From Natrinema salaciae (GTDB lineage Archaea; Halobacteriota; Halobacteria; Halobacteriales; Natrialbaceae): DNA of 64,000 bases. The translations under genes were made by a program, and so were the position numbers. The stretch is taken from positions 62,001-126,000 of the forward strand of contig NZ_FOFD01000006.1 of the NCBI RefSeq assembly GCF_900110865.1, read 5' to 3'. This document shows, piece after piece, positions 9,341 through 16,736 of the stretch; the stretch's first letter is position 1, and each line of letters begins with the position of its first letter. Below the pieces are notes generated by a model that worked only from the letters and a program-made list of their open reading frames with translations, searched no databases and had not been told where the DNA came from.

Positions 9341-10510
9341 GTGTCGCACCGCAACCGACTCCTTGTGGGCGATGCCGGTAGTCGTCTGTCGGAGTTGCCC
9401 GACGAAAGCGTTCAGCTGACGGTTACCAGCCCACCGTACAACCTCGGTAAGGACTACGAAGAGGGGGATGACGACCGCCGCCCGATCGCGGAGTGGCGCG
9501 AGTTGATGGACGAGGTCGTCACCCAGTTGTTCCGCGTAACAGCGCCTGACGGGAAGGTCTGCATCAACGTAGCAGCGTCGTTCAACTCAGAGGATGAGGG
9601 ACGATACCGACGCGTCCCGCTTCGGAGTCACATTATGGAGCTGTGTAGAGACGCCGGCTTCGACTTCTTCGACGAGTTCGTCTGGATCAAGGATCAGTAT
9701 GCGTCTCACGGGGATGGGGCACTGCTCGGATCGTATCCCTATCCGACGAACGTCCCAGTGAACCAACGCCACGAGTACGTCCTCGTCTTCCGAAAGTACG
9801 TTTCCGAAGACTACCAGAAGCAGCGTGATCGGCCTGCGGCTGGCGACGAGCGACGTGAGGCCTCGAAACTGACTGCGGAAGAGTGGCGAGAGTTTGCACA
9901 GAGCGTCTGGAAACTCCCCCGTCCGAGTCCGTCGGTGGAGACCGACCATCCCGCGGCATTCCCGCTGGAGTTGCCCCGACGCCTGATTGCGCTGTACTCA
10001 TTCGCGGGCGACCTCGTTCTCGACCCGTTCGTCGGTATCGGGACGAGTGCTGTAGCTGCCAAGCAGACGGGACGGGATTACGTCGGCATTGACCGATCCG
10101 AGTCGTACATCGACACGGCACGGCGGCGGCTCAAAGGAGTCTCCGAAGAGACGGAGGCCGAGATCGCGAAGTCACCGTCGCCGTCAGACGACATCGCCCA
10201 GTACATCGTCGATGGGCTCGAGCGTCAGGAGCCGACGACGCTCCGTAAGATCGGGGAATACGCGAATGAATTGGCGTCCCACCGCGAATTCGTCCCCACC
10301 GACGAGCTCGAAGAGTGGGCGGACGATAGCGAGCAGATCGCCGGGGTGACGCGTGCCCATAATGGAACGATCGTGCTGAAAGAGGTACCGTGCGGCAAGG
10401 AGAACTGTTCGTCGTGTCCACACGGCCCGTACAAGTATCGCGTCTACCGAGACGGGGACACCGTGAAGACGGAATACCTCGGGTCGGCTGAGGGCGTTTC
10501 GAGCTCGTAG
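9341..10510 (+). CDS. Beta-class DNA methyltransferase (N4-cytosine or N6-adenine)
   Basis: 389 aa with a GTG start. Motif IV TSPPYNLGKDYEEGDD lies near residue 29 and the SAM-binding motif I DPFVGIGTSAVAAKQ near 227. That IV-then-I order is the circularly permuted beta class. The TSPPY form is common in N4-cytosine enzymes, though adenine specificity cannot be excluded. About 100 C-terminal residues form an extra domain with CGKENCSSCPHGPYKYRVY, a Cys-rich stretch seen in several haloarchaeal proteins. No restriction endonuclease is evident beside it. It could serve an R-M pair, the PglZ/helicase system, or act as an orphan. Confidence 0.88.
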   Translation: MSHRNRLLVGDAGSRLSELPDESVQLTVTSPPYNLGKDYEEGDDDRRPIAEWRELMDEVVTQLFRVTAPDGKVCINVAASFNSEDEGRYRRVPLRSHIMELCRDAGFDFFDEFVWIKDQYASHGDGALLGSYPYPTNVPVNQRHEYVLVFRKYVSEDYQKQRDRPAAGDERREASKLTAEEWREFAQSVWKLPRPSPSVETDHPAAFPLELPRRLIALYSFAGDLVLDPFVGIGTSAVAAKQTGRDYVGIDRSESYIDTARRRLKGVSEETEAEIAKSPSPSDDIAQYIVDGLERQEPTTLRKIGEYANELASHREFVPTDELEEWADDSEQIAGVTRAHNGTIVLKEVPCGKENCSSCPHGPYKYRVYRDGDTVKTEYLGSAEGVSSS

Positions 10511-10650
10511 GTAAGATGTCCCCATTCTCGCCCCAGATTCCTCTGTAGGAACGCTCATTCTCCACTAAAGTAGCTTAGCGATATTCCGGAGAAACGAGAA
10601 CGCTGCCGGGCAACCCGTTATAAGCAGCCCTTGGATATTGAGCAGGCGCC

Positions 10651-11439
10651 GTGCCTAAGACACACCCAGAACTGGCAGCCGTCGTGGAAACGCTCGTCGA
10701 ACACGGAGCGACATACGTCGCTGCGAACACACGATCGCTCGTCGACGAGCCCGCACAGCTCTACTACCACCTTCCGGCTGGCGTGTCGGACAGTCAGAAA
10801 GAGTCCCTCGCCACGTATCTAGATGAGGAAGTTGGTCACCAGCCTTACGAGGGGCAAGTGGGAGCGGTTCGTATTGGCGGAGAAGCGACGCCCGCATGCG
10901 TTCGCTTCATCCACTACAATGGCCTGCACCTGTATCGCCGCGTTCCGGTGTACATCGCCGAGGGTATGGCCGGACTCGATCCCGTCGAGATCGATGACGG
11001 CGTGAACAACGTTCGCGAGATCGTCGCAACCAAGCCGGACATCTCACCACGACCGAACGAGACGGTTCCGCTCGAACTCGTGGTCGAGCGACTGGCAGAC
11101 GAAGGTGCCGCGTCGGTCGAGATGTACCACGAACCTCTCGTGCTCGGCGAGCCCGCAATTGATCTCCGGATTCCGATGGTGCCAGCCAAGGGCGCGCCCA
11201 TCGTTGGCCCCATCGACTCCGTCGAAGTCGGCGACGAAACGTATCCGCTCCACACGACGCTGACGATGGACGGGCCGTACGGATCCCCACCGGACTGGAC
11301 GGCTCTCTACGTTGATGACAGCGTCGGGGGACTCGGCCCGGTTTCGGTCGAGATCGGATTCGAAGTTGGTCGTGACGTGATCGAGCGGGCCAAGAACGTC
11401 GACACGGTGGGTGAGTTGACGCGGTCGCAGGAACCCTGA
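10651..11439 (+). CDS. Hypothetical protein downstream of methyltransferase
   Basis: 262 aa with a GTG start; a TTATAAG element near 10617 suits transcription starting at or just before the GTG. The sequence is rich in Val/Pro/Gly and appears beta-rich, with two related halves each containing a stretch of the type VETLVEHGATYV / VERLADEGAASV, which hints at an internal duplication. No catalytic motif recognised. It follows the methyltransferase by 140 bases and ends at a terminator-like hairpin (11453-11490). Confidence 0.7.
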   Translation: MPKTHPELAAVVETLVEHGATYVAANTRSLVDEPAQLYYHLPAGVSDSQKESLATYLDEEVGHQPYEGQVGAVRIGGEATPACVRFIHYNGLHLYRRVPVYIAEGMAGLDPVEIDDGVNNVREIVATKPDISPRPNETVPLELVVERLADEGAASVEMYHEPLVLGEPAIDLRIPMVPAKGAPIVGPIDSVEVGDETYPLHTTLTMDGPYGSPPDWTALYVDDSVGGLGPVSVEIGFEVGRDVIERAKNVDTVGELTRSQEP

Positions 11440-11452
11440 GAAGCGAGACGGA

Positions 11453-11490
11453 AACCGGCGTCTTACCTACATTTTGCTAAGCCGGTTTTT
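11453..11490 (+). terminator. Terminator-like inverted repeat plus T-run
   Basis: AACCGGC (11453-11459) pairs with GCCGGTT (11481-11487) and is followed by further T residues. It lies just after the 10651 gene stop. The loop is long (21 nt), so the assignment is tentative. Confidence 0.4.
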
Positions 11491-11587
11491 CGCTGTAGAT
11501 GCTCATAACGACGATTTCAAGGCATAGAGGCCCTAGCAGGTTTCGGGCAAATCCCCATTTAGTAGGATCGGATACCGGGGAAGTGCG

Positions 11588-11749
11588 ATGCCGACGAAAG
11601 CAGACAACCCAGAACGGGAGAACCGAGCGAACAAAGAAGCGGCTGACGGCCAGACCAGTACTGTCATCGGGCCGACACTCGCGACTACGGATACTGCGGG
11701 AGAACCGCTGCACTGGGTTAGCGGGGTGAACGGGGGTGAGCGCGCGTGA
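11588..11749 (+). CDS. Small 53-aa protein coupled to the next gene
   Basis: ATG at 11588 to TGA at 11747-11749. The stop overlaps the GTG start of the following gene (GTGA at 11746-11749), the usual sign of translational coupling. The peptide is polar and charged (MPTKADNPERENRANKEAAD) with no Cys or hydrophobic stretch. I recognise no family. Coupling to a zinc-finger-type protein suggests a plasmid- or virus-type accessory operon. Confidence 0.5.
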   Translation: MPTKADNPERENRANKEAADGQTSTVIGPTLATTDTAGEPLHWVSGVNGGERA

Positions 11750-12705
11750 GCAGTAACTCCGAAGTCGACCGGTATCGCTGCCCCTACTGCCCAGACGAAC
11801 CGTACACGAGTACGAAGGAGCGGGAAGTTCGGCTCCACATCGAGGAGAGCACGGATAGCGACCATAGTGGTCGAGAAGGGTTCTCGCCGATGACGAGTGT
11901 CGACGCAGTCGACGCCGACGGCAACTGCATCGACGACGTCACCGAGGAGGAGTTGAGGCGGGAACCCGACAAATTCGACGACATCTGCAATCCTGATGAA
12001 GAAGACTTGAGCCCCGTGCAACGTCGCATCGTCGCGGCGAAGATGATGCATCCCGATTTTTCGGCCCAAGAAATCGCTGATTTCCTCGATGACGGGGATT
12101 ACAGTCCGTCTAAAGGACACACAGGACAGACTATTCGCGAGTACTTCGGTACGACCAAAGCCGCACGCGGGTCACGTCCGTTCGAGGATTTCAACGAGCG
12201 ACAACAGAAAGCGATCGACGCAGCTGCCCGGTATGAACTGGGCGAATTCGGATCGTACACCGAGGCCGGGGAGGCGATTGACGACAAGGGCGGTTACGTG
12301 AACACGTGCCGCTACCAGTACGAGGAGGCTGTCGAACGTCGGATGGAGGCTCTCAAGGACGAAATCGAGGAGGAAGATGGTGAGAGCAATGACACCGTTC
12401 GTCGCGAGAACAGCACCGGAACGTACGCCGGCCCCGAGAAGGGTATCGACGCGACGATGCAACACATCTCTGAACGGCCAACGCGTGTCGATACTGGTCA
12501 AAAATCCTCTGGCGACAACTCCGAGATCGAACAGTCTGAGCCCACCAAGGAGCGAGTCGAAACCATCCAAGAGAAAATCGATCTTCTGCGAAGACTGGTT
12601 GTCGAGGGCGCATTGGACGCGGAAGTTGCGTTTGACGAAGTCGAGCGGATGGTCGCAGAAGTTTCGCCAGATGACGGCGATTCGGGCGGGAAGGTCAGCC
12701 CTTGA
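11746..12705 (+). CDS. Zinc-finger/HTH-like DNA-binding protein of the plasmid-like module
   Basis: 319 aa with a GTG start set by the GTGA overlap with the upstream small gene. Residues about 11-31 hold a C2H2-like pattern, CPYCPDEPYTSTKEREVRLH. Residues 85-125 look like a helix-turn-helix (VAAKMMHPDFSAQEIADFLDD). A coiled-coil segment lies near the C-terminus (ERVETIQEKIDLLRRLVVEG). Such proteins are common in haloarchaeal plasmids and proviruses. The exact role is unknown. Confidence 0.7.
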   Translation: MSSNSEVDRYRCPYCPDEPYTSTKEREVRLHIEESTDSDHSGREGFSPMTSVDAVDADGNCIDDVTEEELRREPDKFDDICNPDEEDLSPVQRRIVAAKMMHPDFSAQEIADFLDDGDYSPSKGHTGQTIREYFGTTKAARGSRPFEDFNERQQKAIDAAARYELGEFGSYTEAGEAIDDKGGYVNTCRYQYEEAVERRMEALKDEIEEEDGESNDTVRRENSTGTYAGPEKGIDATMQHISERPTRVDTGQKSSGDNSEIEQSEPTKERVETIQEKIDLLRRLVVEGALDAEVAFDEVERMVAEVSPDDGDSGGKVSP

Positions 12706-13101
12706 AGGAACTCTTCCTAAGAACCACGTAATTCCTTGCCTGTTTGAAGTACGCCGGAACCGAGCGGACAGAGCATACTGCAGAAAGAGAGGTGGTCATA
12801 CTTTGTGGAAAATCAACCACGAGGTCATTCATCTGAGGAGTTCGGCGGCAGGTCTCTCAGTTGCTTCCGCGCACTAATTCTTAGTAGCCGACCTTACAAA
12901 TCCCTAACATATAGACTGGACGACGACCATCAATTTGGGCGGGTTCGGGAATTCGGCCGAGATGGGGTGGGAAACCGTCAAGAGATAGGATTCGTTCAGC
13001 AATTACATCGAGACGATAGACCGCTGGGGCGAGACAAACAACCAGCGAGCAGTAAAGGCCCACATGTACGAGGGAATCTCTACATTAGTTAGTGAGGGCG
13101 A
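12706..13101. other. Intergenic stretch with a possible disrupted small gene
   Basis: There is no intact gene. The right half (12911 onward) carries a protein-like plus-strand frame broken by an in-frame TAG at 12986-12988 (separate entry). The left half shows nothing I can identify. Confidence 0.4.
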
Positions 13102-13153
13102 GTGCCCCGCGCCACCGCGCGCGAGGTACTTCACAAGGCACAGGAAGACCTGA
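12911..13153 (+). pseudogene. Possible small gene interrupted by an in-frame stop
   Basis: One frame reads NLGGFGNSAEMGWETVKR, then TAG, then DSFSNYIETIDRWGETNNQR and AVKAHMYEGISTLVSEGE, ending at TGA 13151-13153. The residue mix on both sides of the stop looks protein-like and differs from shadow translations here. The tail overlaps the GTG start of the next gene by about 50 bases. No clear start codon lies upstream. Either a nonsense mutation split a gene of about 75 codons or this is chance. Confidence 0.3.
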
Positions 13154-13611
13154 ACGAGATTCTCGACGCTCGCAACCCGATCTTCTCATACGTCTCACGG
13201 CGGATTCTGGACGACGAGATGTACCTCGATGCTGGAGGAACAGTCGACGACGTCCGGCAGGTGTTTCTCGACTTCTACGAGCGGGCTGGCCGGGAACGAC
13301 CGAAATACTTCCCGAAGGAGCCGGCGAACCGCCGATTCAACATCGGGAAGCGCAAGTGGCGACAGGCCTGTGAGCGAGGTGACGTTGAATTCGAACGGCG
13401 GGAAGACCACCTTATTGCCGACTTCGATCTTGAACCGCACGAGCTGTACAGCTATCGAAAGACGCTGCCGACGAAGATGCGCCCCGAAAAGAGCGGACGC
13501 AACATCATCGTCAAGAATCCCGACGACTTCGAGGAATGGCTCGATATGGATGATTTGACCGCTAATGGCGAAGATTCCAGTAGCGGTATATTGGGGCGCC
13601 TTCTCGGCTAG
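13102..13611 (+). CDS. Hypothetical protein of the plasmid-like module
   Basis: 169 aa with a GTG start. Charged, helical, no membrane segment; an Arg/Lys-rich central block (RRFNIGKRKWRQACERG) could bind nucleic acid. No family recognised. It lies upstream of the RdfA-like gene on the same strand. Confidence 0.65.
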   Translation: MPRATAREVLHKAQEDLNEILDARNPIFSYVSRRILDDEMYLDAGGTVDDVRQVFLDFYERAGRERPKYFPKEPANRRFNIGKRKWRQACERGDVEFERREDHLIADFDLEPHELYSYRKTLPTKMRPEKSGRNIIVKNPDDFEEWLDMDDLTANGEDSSSGILGRLLG

Positions 13612-13722
13612 GTTCGCTGTCTGATAGTGTAGAGAAATCAGGGTGTTGACCGAACGTTTCCTGAACAGTGGGAACTTCTCCCGGGCCGGCATACAAGTAG
13701 GAGTAGTGGCGCCAGATCTCGT

Positions 13723-14316
13723 ATGACCACACAGGAGGGGTGTAAGGTTGAGCGCGTCACCGAGAAATACGGACTTGACGACGCCGACGAACGACTGCTA
13801 CGCCTGCGAGACCACGAAGGAGCCGGCCTCCGTCGCCTCGAGACGCGACTCAATATATGGATTATCAAGTACGCGATGATCCAGCACGGGATGACTGTTC
13901 TCGACGGCGAGGAGGAGAACTATCACCGCTTGCTTACAGACGACAGCGTATTGGAAGGTGCCCGTCGTGATGGTCGCCGCGAACTTGAGGAGGCTGGTAT
14001 CGATGTCGACGAGGTTACGGACGACTTCGTTTCCTACCAGACCATCCGCAAGCACCTCAACAAGTGCCTTGGCGAGGATACCAGCCGCAACTACACTCCG
14101 AATCCACAGAACGATCAGCAGAATATCGAAAAACTACGGAAGCGAGTTGTCAACGTCGTTGAGAAGTCTATCAACCGTCTCCGAAACCACGACATCATCC
14201 AGATGGGTACGCCGCACGTCCGAGTGTCGATCAAAGTCAAGTGCGGTGACTGTGGCCGAACGCACATGCTTAGGAGCCTGTTTGAGAGCCGCGAATGCCC
14301 GTGTGCCACCGACTAA
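13723..14316 (+). CDS. RdfA-family protein (rod-determining factor homologue)
   Basis: 197 aa. The N-terminus GCKVERVTEKYGLDDADERL and the block HRLLTDDSVLEGARRDGRREL match the haloarchaeal RdfA family as I know it. RdfA is needed for rod shape in Haloferax and is thought to be a regulator. The C-terminus adds a small zinc-binding region, KVKCGDCGRTHMLRSLFESR, ending with CPC. Paralogues of this family are common on haloarchaeal plasmids and proviruses, so a regulatory role for the element is at least as likely as one in cell shape. Confidence 0.7.
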   Translation: MTTQEGCKVERVTEKYGLDDADERLLRLRDHEGAGLRRLETRLNIWIIKYAMIQHGMTVLDGEEENYHRLLTDDSVLEGARRDGRRELEEAGIDVDEVTDDFVSYQTIRKHLNKCLGEDTSRNYTPNPQNDQQNIEKLRKRVVNVVEKSINRLRNHDIIQMGTPHVRVSIKVKCGDCGRTHMLRSLFESRECPCATD

Positions 14317-14577
14317 TCGGAACCTGCTACCGAATGCGAGTCTACGACAACCTGTCACTGAGTGCGGGTAATAAGAGTCCCGCTCAGTAGATTCAATCCA
14401 CGCGTTAACCTGATGTACAAGTCCGGTGGCGTAACTGTATTCATCCTCTCTCGCGAGCAAGAAAAGCGAATCGCTGATGTCGACAGCGAACCCTGCATAA
14501 ATGCCCACTACTATACACAATTTGAAAATTTTATATGATTGATAGTATTTTGGGAGCTGGGAACGATATGTGTTCCC

Positions 14578-15534
14578 GTGCTATCGAAATACCTACTAGA
14601 TCGGTATAGCGAGGACGAACCGTTCCTCAAAGCCCTGCTCATCGGCTATATTGATTCAGAACTATTCGCACAATCCGTCCCAGAAACTGACCTCTCCGCC
14701 TACATCTCCGACTCCAAGCACGAGCGCCCCATCCTGTCCGCCCGAAGCATTACGGACGCCATTGACTGGTACTCACTACCCGACGATCACCCGTTCTCCC
14801 CAGATTCAAACGGTGACGGGTTCACACCCGATGAGTGGCAGCTCGTCCGCGAATTCAGTCGAATTCGGGGTAGCACTGCTCACGGCCTCCACTCCGCATT
14901 GGGTGCCGAGGAGGCGGCCGACGTGCTCGACAGTGAACTTGCCGCCCTTGAAGACGTCGAGAATCCCGACGCCATGCTCAAAGCCGTCTACCGCTGGCCG
15001 GGCGCAAACCGTGTTAAGTCGCCTGAAGAGGCCGAGGTACTTGATAGGAGTGCCACCGATGCTCTCAAAACCACCGCCAAACGCGGCGCGCGTTTCGCCG
15101 GCGACAACTGGGACATCATCAACCGTGAACACGAAATGACCGTACTCGTCGATGAGCCAACCATCCCCGAAGAGGTCGACGGTGTGCCGTTTTGCCCGTG
15201 TCCAGACGAAGTCGTCAGTATCCCCGACTCCGACGCGCTCCCACCGGCAATCTACACGGTCGATGGCAAGACTGGCCCGCACATCAAGCCTGCCCACATT
15301 GTGCAGGCCGAGGCACAACGCCGTGCGCTCGACGAGCGGCTCCACGCCCCTGTCCACGGGCTGATTCTCCGCCTCGGCGACGAGCGCGGCGATTGGGACA
15401 TCCTCGCCAGCACTGACGACGGTTGGCCCACCGACAAAGCGTGGGAGCTATTCCAGCGTAAGGCAGAGCAATTGTACGATGACGAATACGTGCAGGCGCG
15501 ACTCGAACAGATGCACCGTGTCGACGGCCGCTAA
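14578..15534 (+). CDS. Hypothetical protein with a possible PD-(D/E)XK-type nuclease core
   Basis: 318 aa from the GTG at 14578. An in-frame TTG at 14539 would add 13 residues, but the AT-rich TATA-like stretch at 14529-14536 sits too close to it. Residues about 220-255 read AIYTVDGKTGPHIKPAHIVQ followed by AEAQRRAL, which resembles the DxK and Q-containing helix of PD-(D/E)XK nucleases of the RecB/Cas4 type. The upstream CPCPDEV could hold the first acidic residue. The N-terminal half is unassigned. The nuclease reading is inference from one motif block. Confidence 0.6.
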   Translation: MLSKYLLDRYSEDEPFLKALLIGYIDSELFAQSVPETDLSAYISDSKHERPILSARSITDAIDWYSLPDDHPFSPDSNGDGFTPDEWQLVREFSRIRGSTAHGLHSALGAEEAADVLDSELAALEDVENPDAMLKAVYRWPGANRVKSPEEAEVLDRSATDALKTTAKRGARFAGDNWDIINREHEMTVLVDEPTIPEEVDGVPFCPCPDEVVSIPDSDALPPAIYTVDGKTGPHIKPAHIVQAEAQRRALDERLHAPVHGLILRLGDERGDWDILASTDDGWPTDKAWELFQRKAEQLYDDEYVQARLEQMHRVDGR

Positions 15535-15545
15535 TTGACCACCTT

Positions 15546-15564
15546 CCACCCCTGAACGGGGTGG
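15546..15564. repeat. Perfect 7-bp-stem hairpin after the 15534 stop
   Basis: CCACCCC (15546-15552), loop TGAAC, GGGGTGG (15558-15564). It lies 12 bases after the upstream stop. It could end transcription without a T-run or be the subterminal hairpin of a lost IS200/IS605-type element, whose haloarchaeal ends carry similar GC hairpins. Confidence 0.35.
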
Positions 15565-15575
15565 ACTTCTGCTCG

Positions 15576-15830
15576 CTACGTGCTAAGCGTGCTTTCTGGC
15601 GATTTGAGCCGCCACCGGTTGCTGTGGAGGGAGATCGATGCCTGTTCACCGCCTCCATTCCCGACAACCACGACAGTTTGTCCCTCAACGGCGGTCACGT
15701 AGATGTGATGTCCGGTTTCATCGACAGCGAGTTCGACGTGTTCACCTTCGGCGAGCGATTCGCGGTCGACTTCTTCGATGCACGGAGGCATTACCAACGC
15801 GGTCGAGCAGCAGTCGGGATAAGGATCCAT
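15576..15830 (-). CDS. Small hypothetical protein, divergent from the zinc-ribbon pair
   Basis: 84 aa, acidic, with three Cys near the N-terminus (MDPYPDCCSTALVMPPCIEE) and a beta-like centre (GHHIYVTAVEGQTVVVVGNG). Its ATG lies about 31 bases from a TTTATCTAAT box (15857-15866) that also serves the divergent gene at 15891. This spacing supports a leaderless start. No family recognised. Confidence 0.45.
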   Translation of the reverse strand: MDPYPDCCSTALVMPPCIEEVDRESLAEGEHVELAVDETGHHIYVTAVEGQTVVVVGNGGGEQASISLHSNRWRLKSPESTLST

Positions 15831-15856
15831 GTGCAGCGGCAGCCGGCGTGCCGGCG

Positions 15857-15866
15857 TTTATCTAAT
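15857..15866. promoter_or_regulatory. Shared AT box for divergent leaderless genes
   Basis: TTTATCTAAT sits about 30 bases from both the minus-strand ATG at 15830 and the plus-strand ATG at 15891. It reads as a TATA element in either direction. Confidence 0.45.
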
Positions 15867-15890
15867 CCCCCGGATGTCGATCATTCCGTG

Positions 15891-16109
15891 ATGGCAACGA
15901 TCACCGACACCTGCGACGCGTGCGATGTGGAACAGAAGTGGACTGTCGAACACAACCTCAGAAATGCTGACTGCAATGCGTGTGGGACGCGACACATTAT
16001 CTCACTCAGCGAGCAAGAGGCGTTCGAACACGAGAAGAAGTCCGAAACGGAGCGACAGGAGATGTTTGACAAACTGCGGAAGTGGGACGAAGAGGAGGTG
16101 GGCGTGTAA
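15891..16109 (+). CDS. Small zinc-ribbon protein
   Basis: 72 aa. A CDAC plus CNAC pair (residues about 8-34) makes a CxxC...CxxC zinc ribbon, followed by a charged helix (EAFEHEKKSETERQEMFDKL). The frame is open further upstream, but the ATG at 15891 is favoured because it lies about 30 bases after a TATA box. The stop overlaps the next ATG as TAATG. Probably a DNA-binding or adaptor protein of the mobile module. Confidence 0.65.
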   Translation: MATITDTCDACDVEQKWTVEHNLRNADCNACGTRHIISLSEQEAFEHEKKSETERQEMFDKLRKWDEEEVGV

Positions 16110-16270
16110 TGCCGGTCGTCAAAACGGAGTGCGATCGACGCGACCGCGGCGGCGAAATTACCTACACGGGCGTCGATCCCGATGGGGAACTCAGAAACTG
16201 CCCTGACTGTGGGTGCGAGGTGGCAGTCGACCCAGAAGCCGGTGAGACGCTTCACGTCGAGAAAGAGTAA
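16109..16270 (+). CDS. Small zinc-ribbon protein, coupled to the previous gene
   Basis: 53 aa. ATG at 16109 overlaps the upstream TAA by one base. The centre carries CPDCGCEV, with an earlier Cys near residue 8, so a partial zinc site is likely. It is convergent with the 54-aa gene at 16318. Confidence 0.6.
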   Translation: MPVVKTECDRRDRGGEITYTGVDPDGELRNCPDCGCEVAVDPEAGETLHVEKE

Positions 16271-16317
16271 CTGTACAAGCTACTCACAACGTCCGATAGG
16301 GAAAATTCTCCGTCTCT

Positions 16318-16482
16318 CTATTCATCCAGAATCCGGAATGCCTCGCGGATGTGCTCGTGAGCCTGCTTGACTTCCTCGATGGCATCATCATCCACGTCTT
16401 GTTCCTCCGCCTCCGCGACCCAGCCTTTGCATCCACTCACGAACATCGCCAGCTTCGCCTTCAGCCGTTCTTCATCCTCCAT
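16318..16482 (-). CDS. Small 54-aa acidic helical protein
   Basis: Starts MEDEERLKAKLAMFVSGCKG and ends REAFRILDE. It is amphipathic and strongly charged with two predicted helices, which argues for a real protein. No family recognised. It lies tail-to-tail with the zinc-ribbon pair, 47 bases apart. Confidence 0.5.
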   Translation of the reverse strand: MEDEERLKAKLAMFVSGCKGWVAEAEEQDVDDDAIEEVKQAHEHIREAFRILDE

Positions 16483-16581
16483 AGCGCCGGCATTCTCACC
16501 CCTATTATCGAATATATGTTGGCACAGGGGGTCGTCTACTTTTCACCACTAGCTCCACGACGACGTATCGATAATCGAAAG

Positions 16582-16648
16582 GGGGGATGGCTCCCCCAGA
16601 ACCGAGGTGGATAACTCCACCTAACCCACCGGCGGGTACTTTCCCGCC
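16582..16648. repeat. Three tandem short hairpins
   Basis: GGGGG-ATGGCT-CCCCC (16582-16597), AGGTGG-ATAACT-CCACCT (16605-16622) and GGCGGG-TACTTT-CCCGCC (16631-16648). Each has a perfect 5-6 bp stem and a 6-nt loop, and stem sequences differ. They lie in a 254-bp gene-free gap upstream of the 16737 gene. Possible structured leader, protein-binding array or terminators. Confidence 0.5.
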
Positions 16649-16736
16649 AGTCCATCAATAATTCCCCCGCCACCGTAAAACCAGCGCAGAAACCGCGAAA
16701 ACGCCCCTAGCCATCCATTAGCCCGTCAAAGCGACT

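Noticed and set aside
14134-14520. Minus-strand frame opening MCIVVGIYAGFAVDISDSLF
   Set aside because: The first 65 residues look partly protein-like, but the rest is antisense to the RdfA-family gene and no homologue comes to mind; too weak to annotate.
15561-15890. N-terminal extension of the 15891 zinc-ribbon frame
   Set aside because: It is antisense to the 15576-15830 frame, not protein-like, and the TATA-to-ATG spacing favours the start at 15891.
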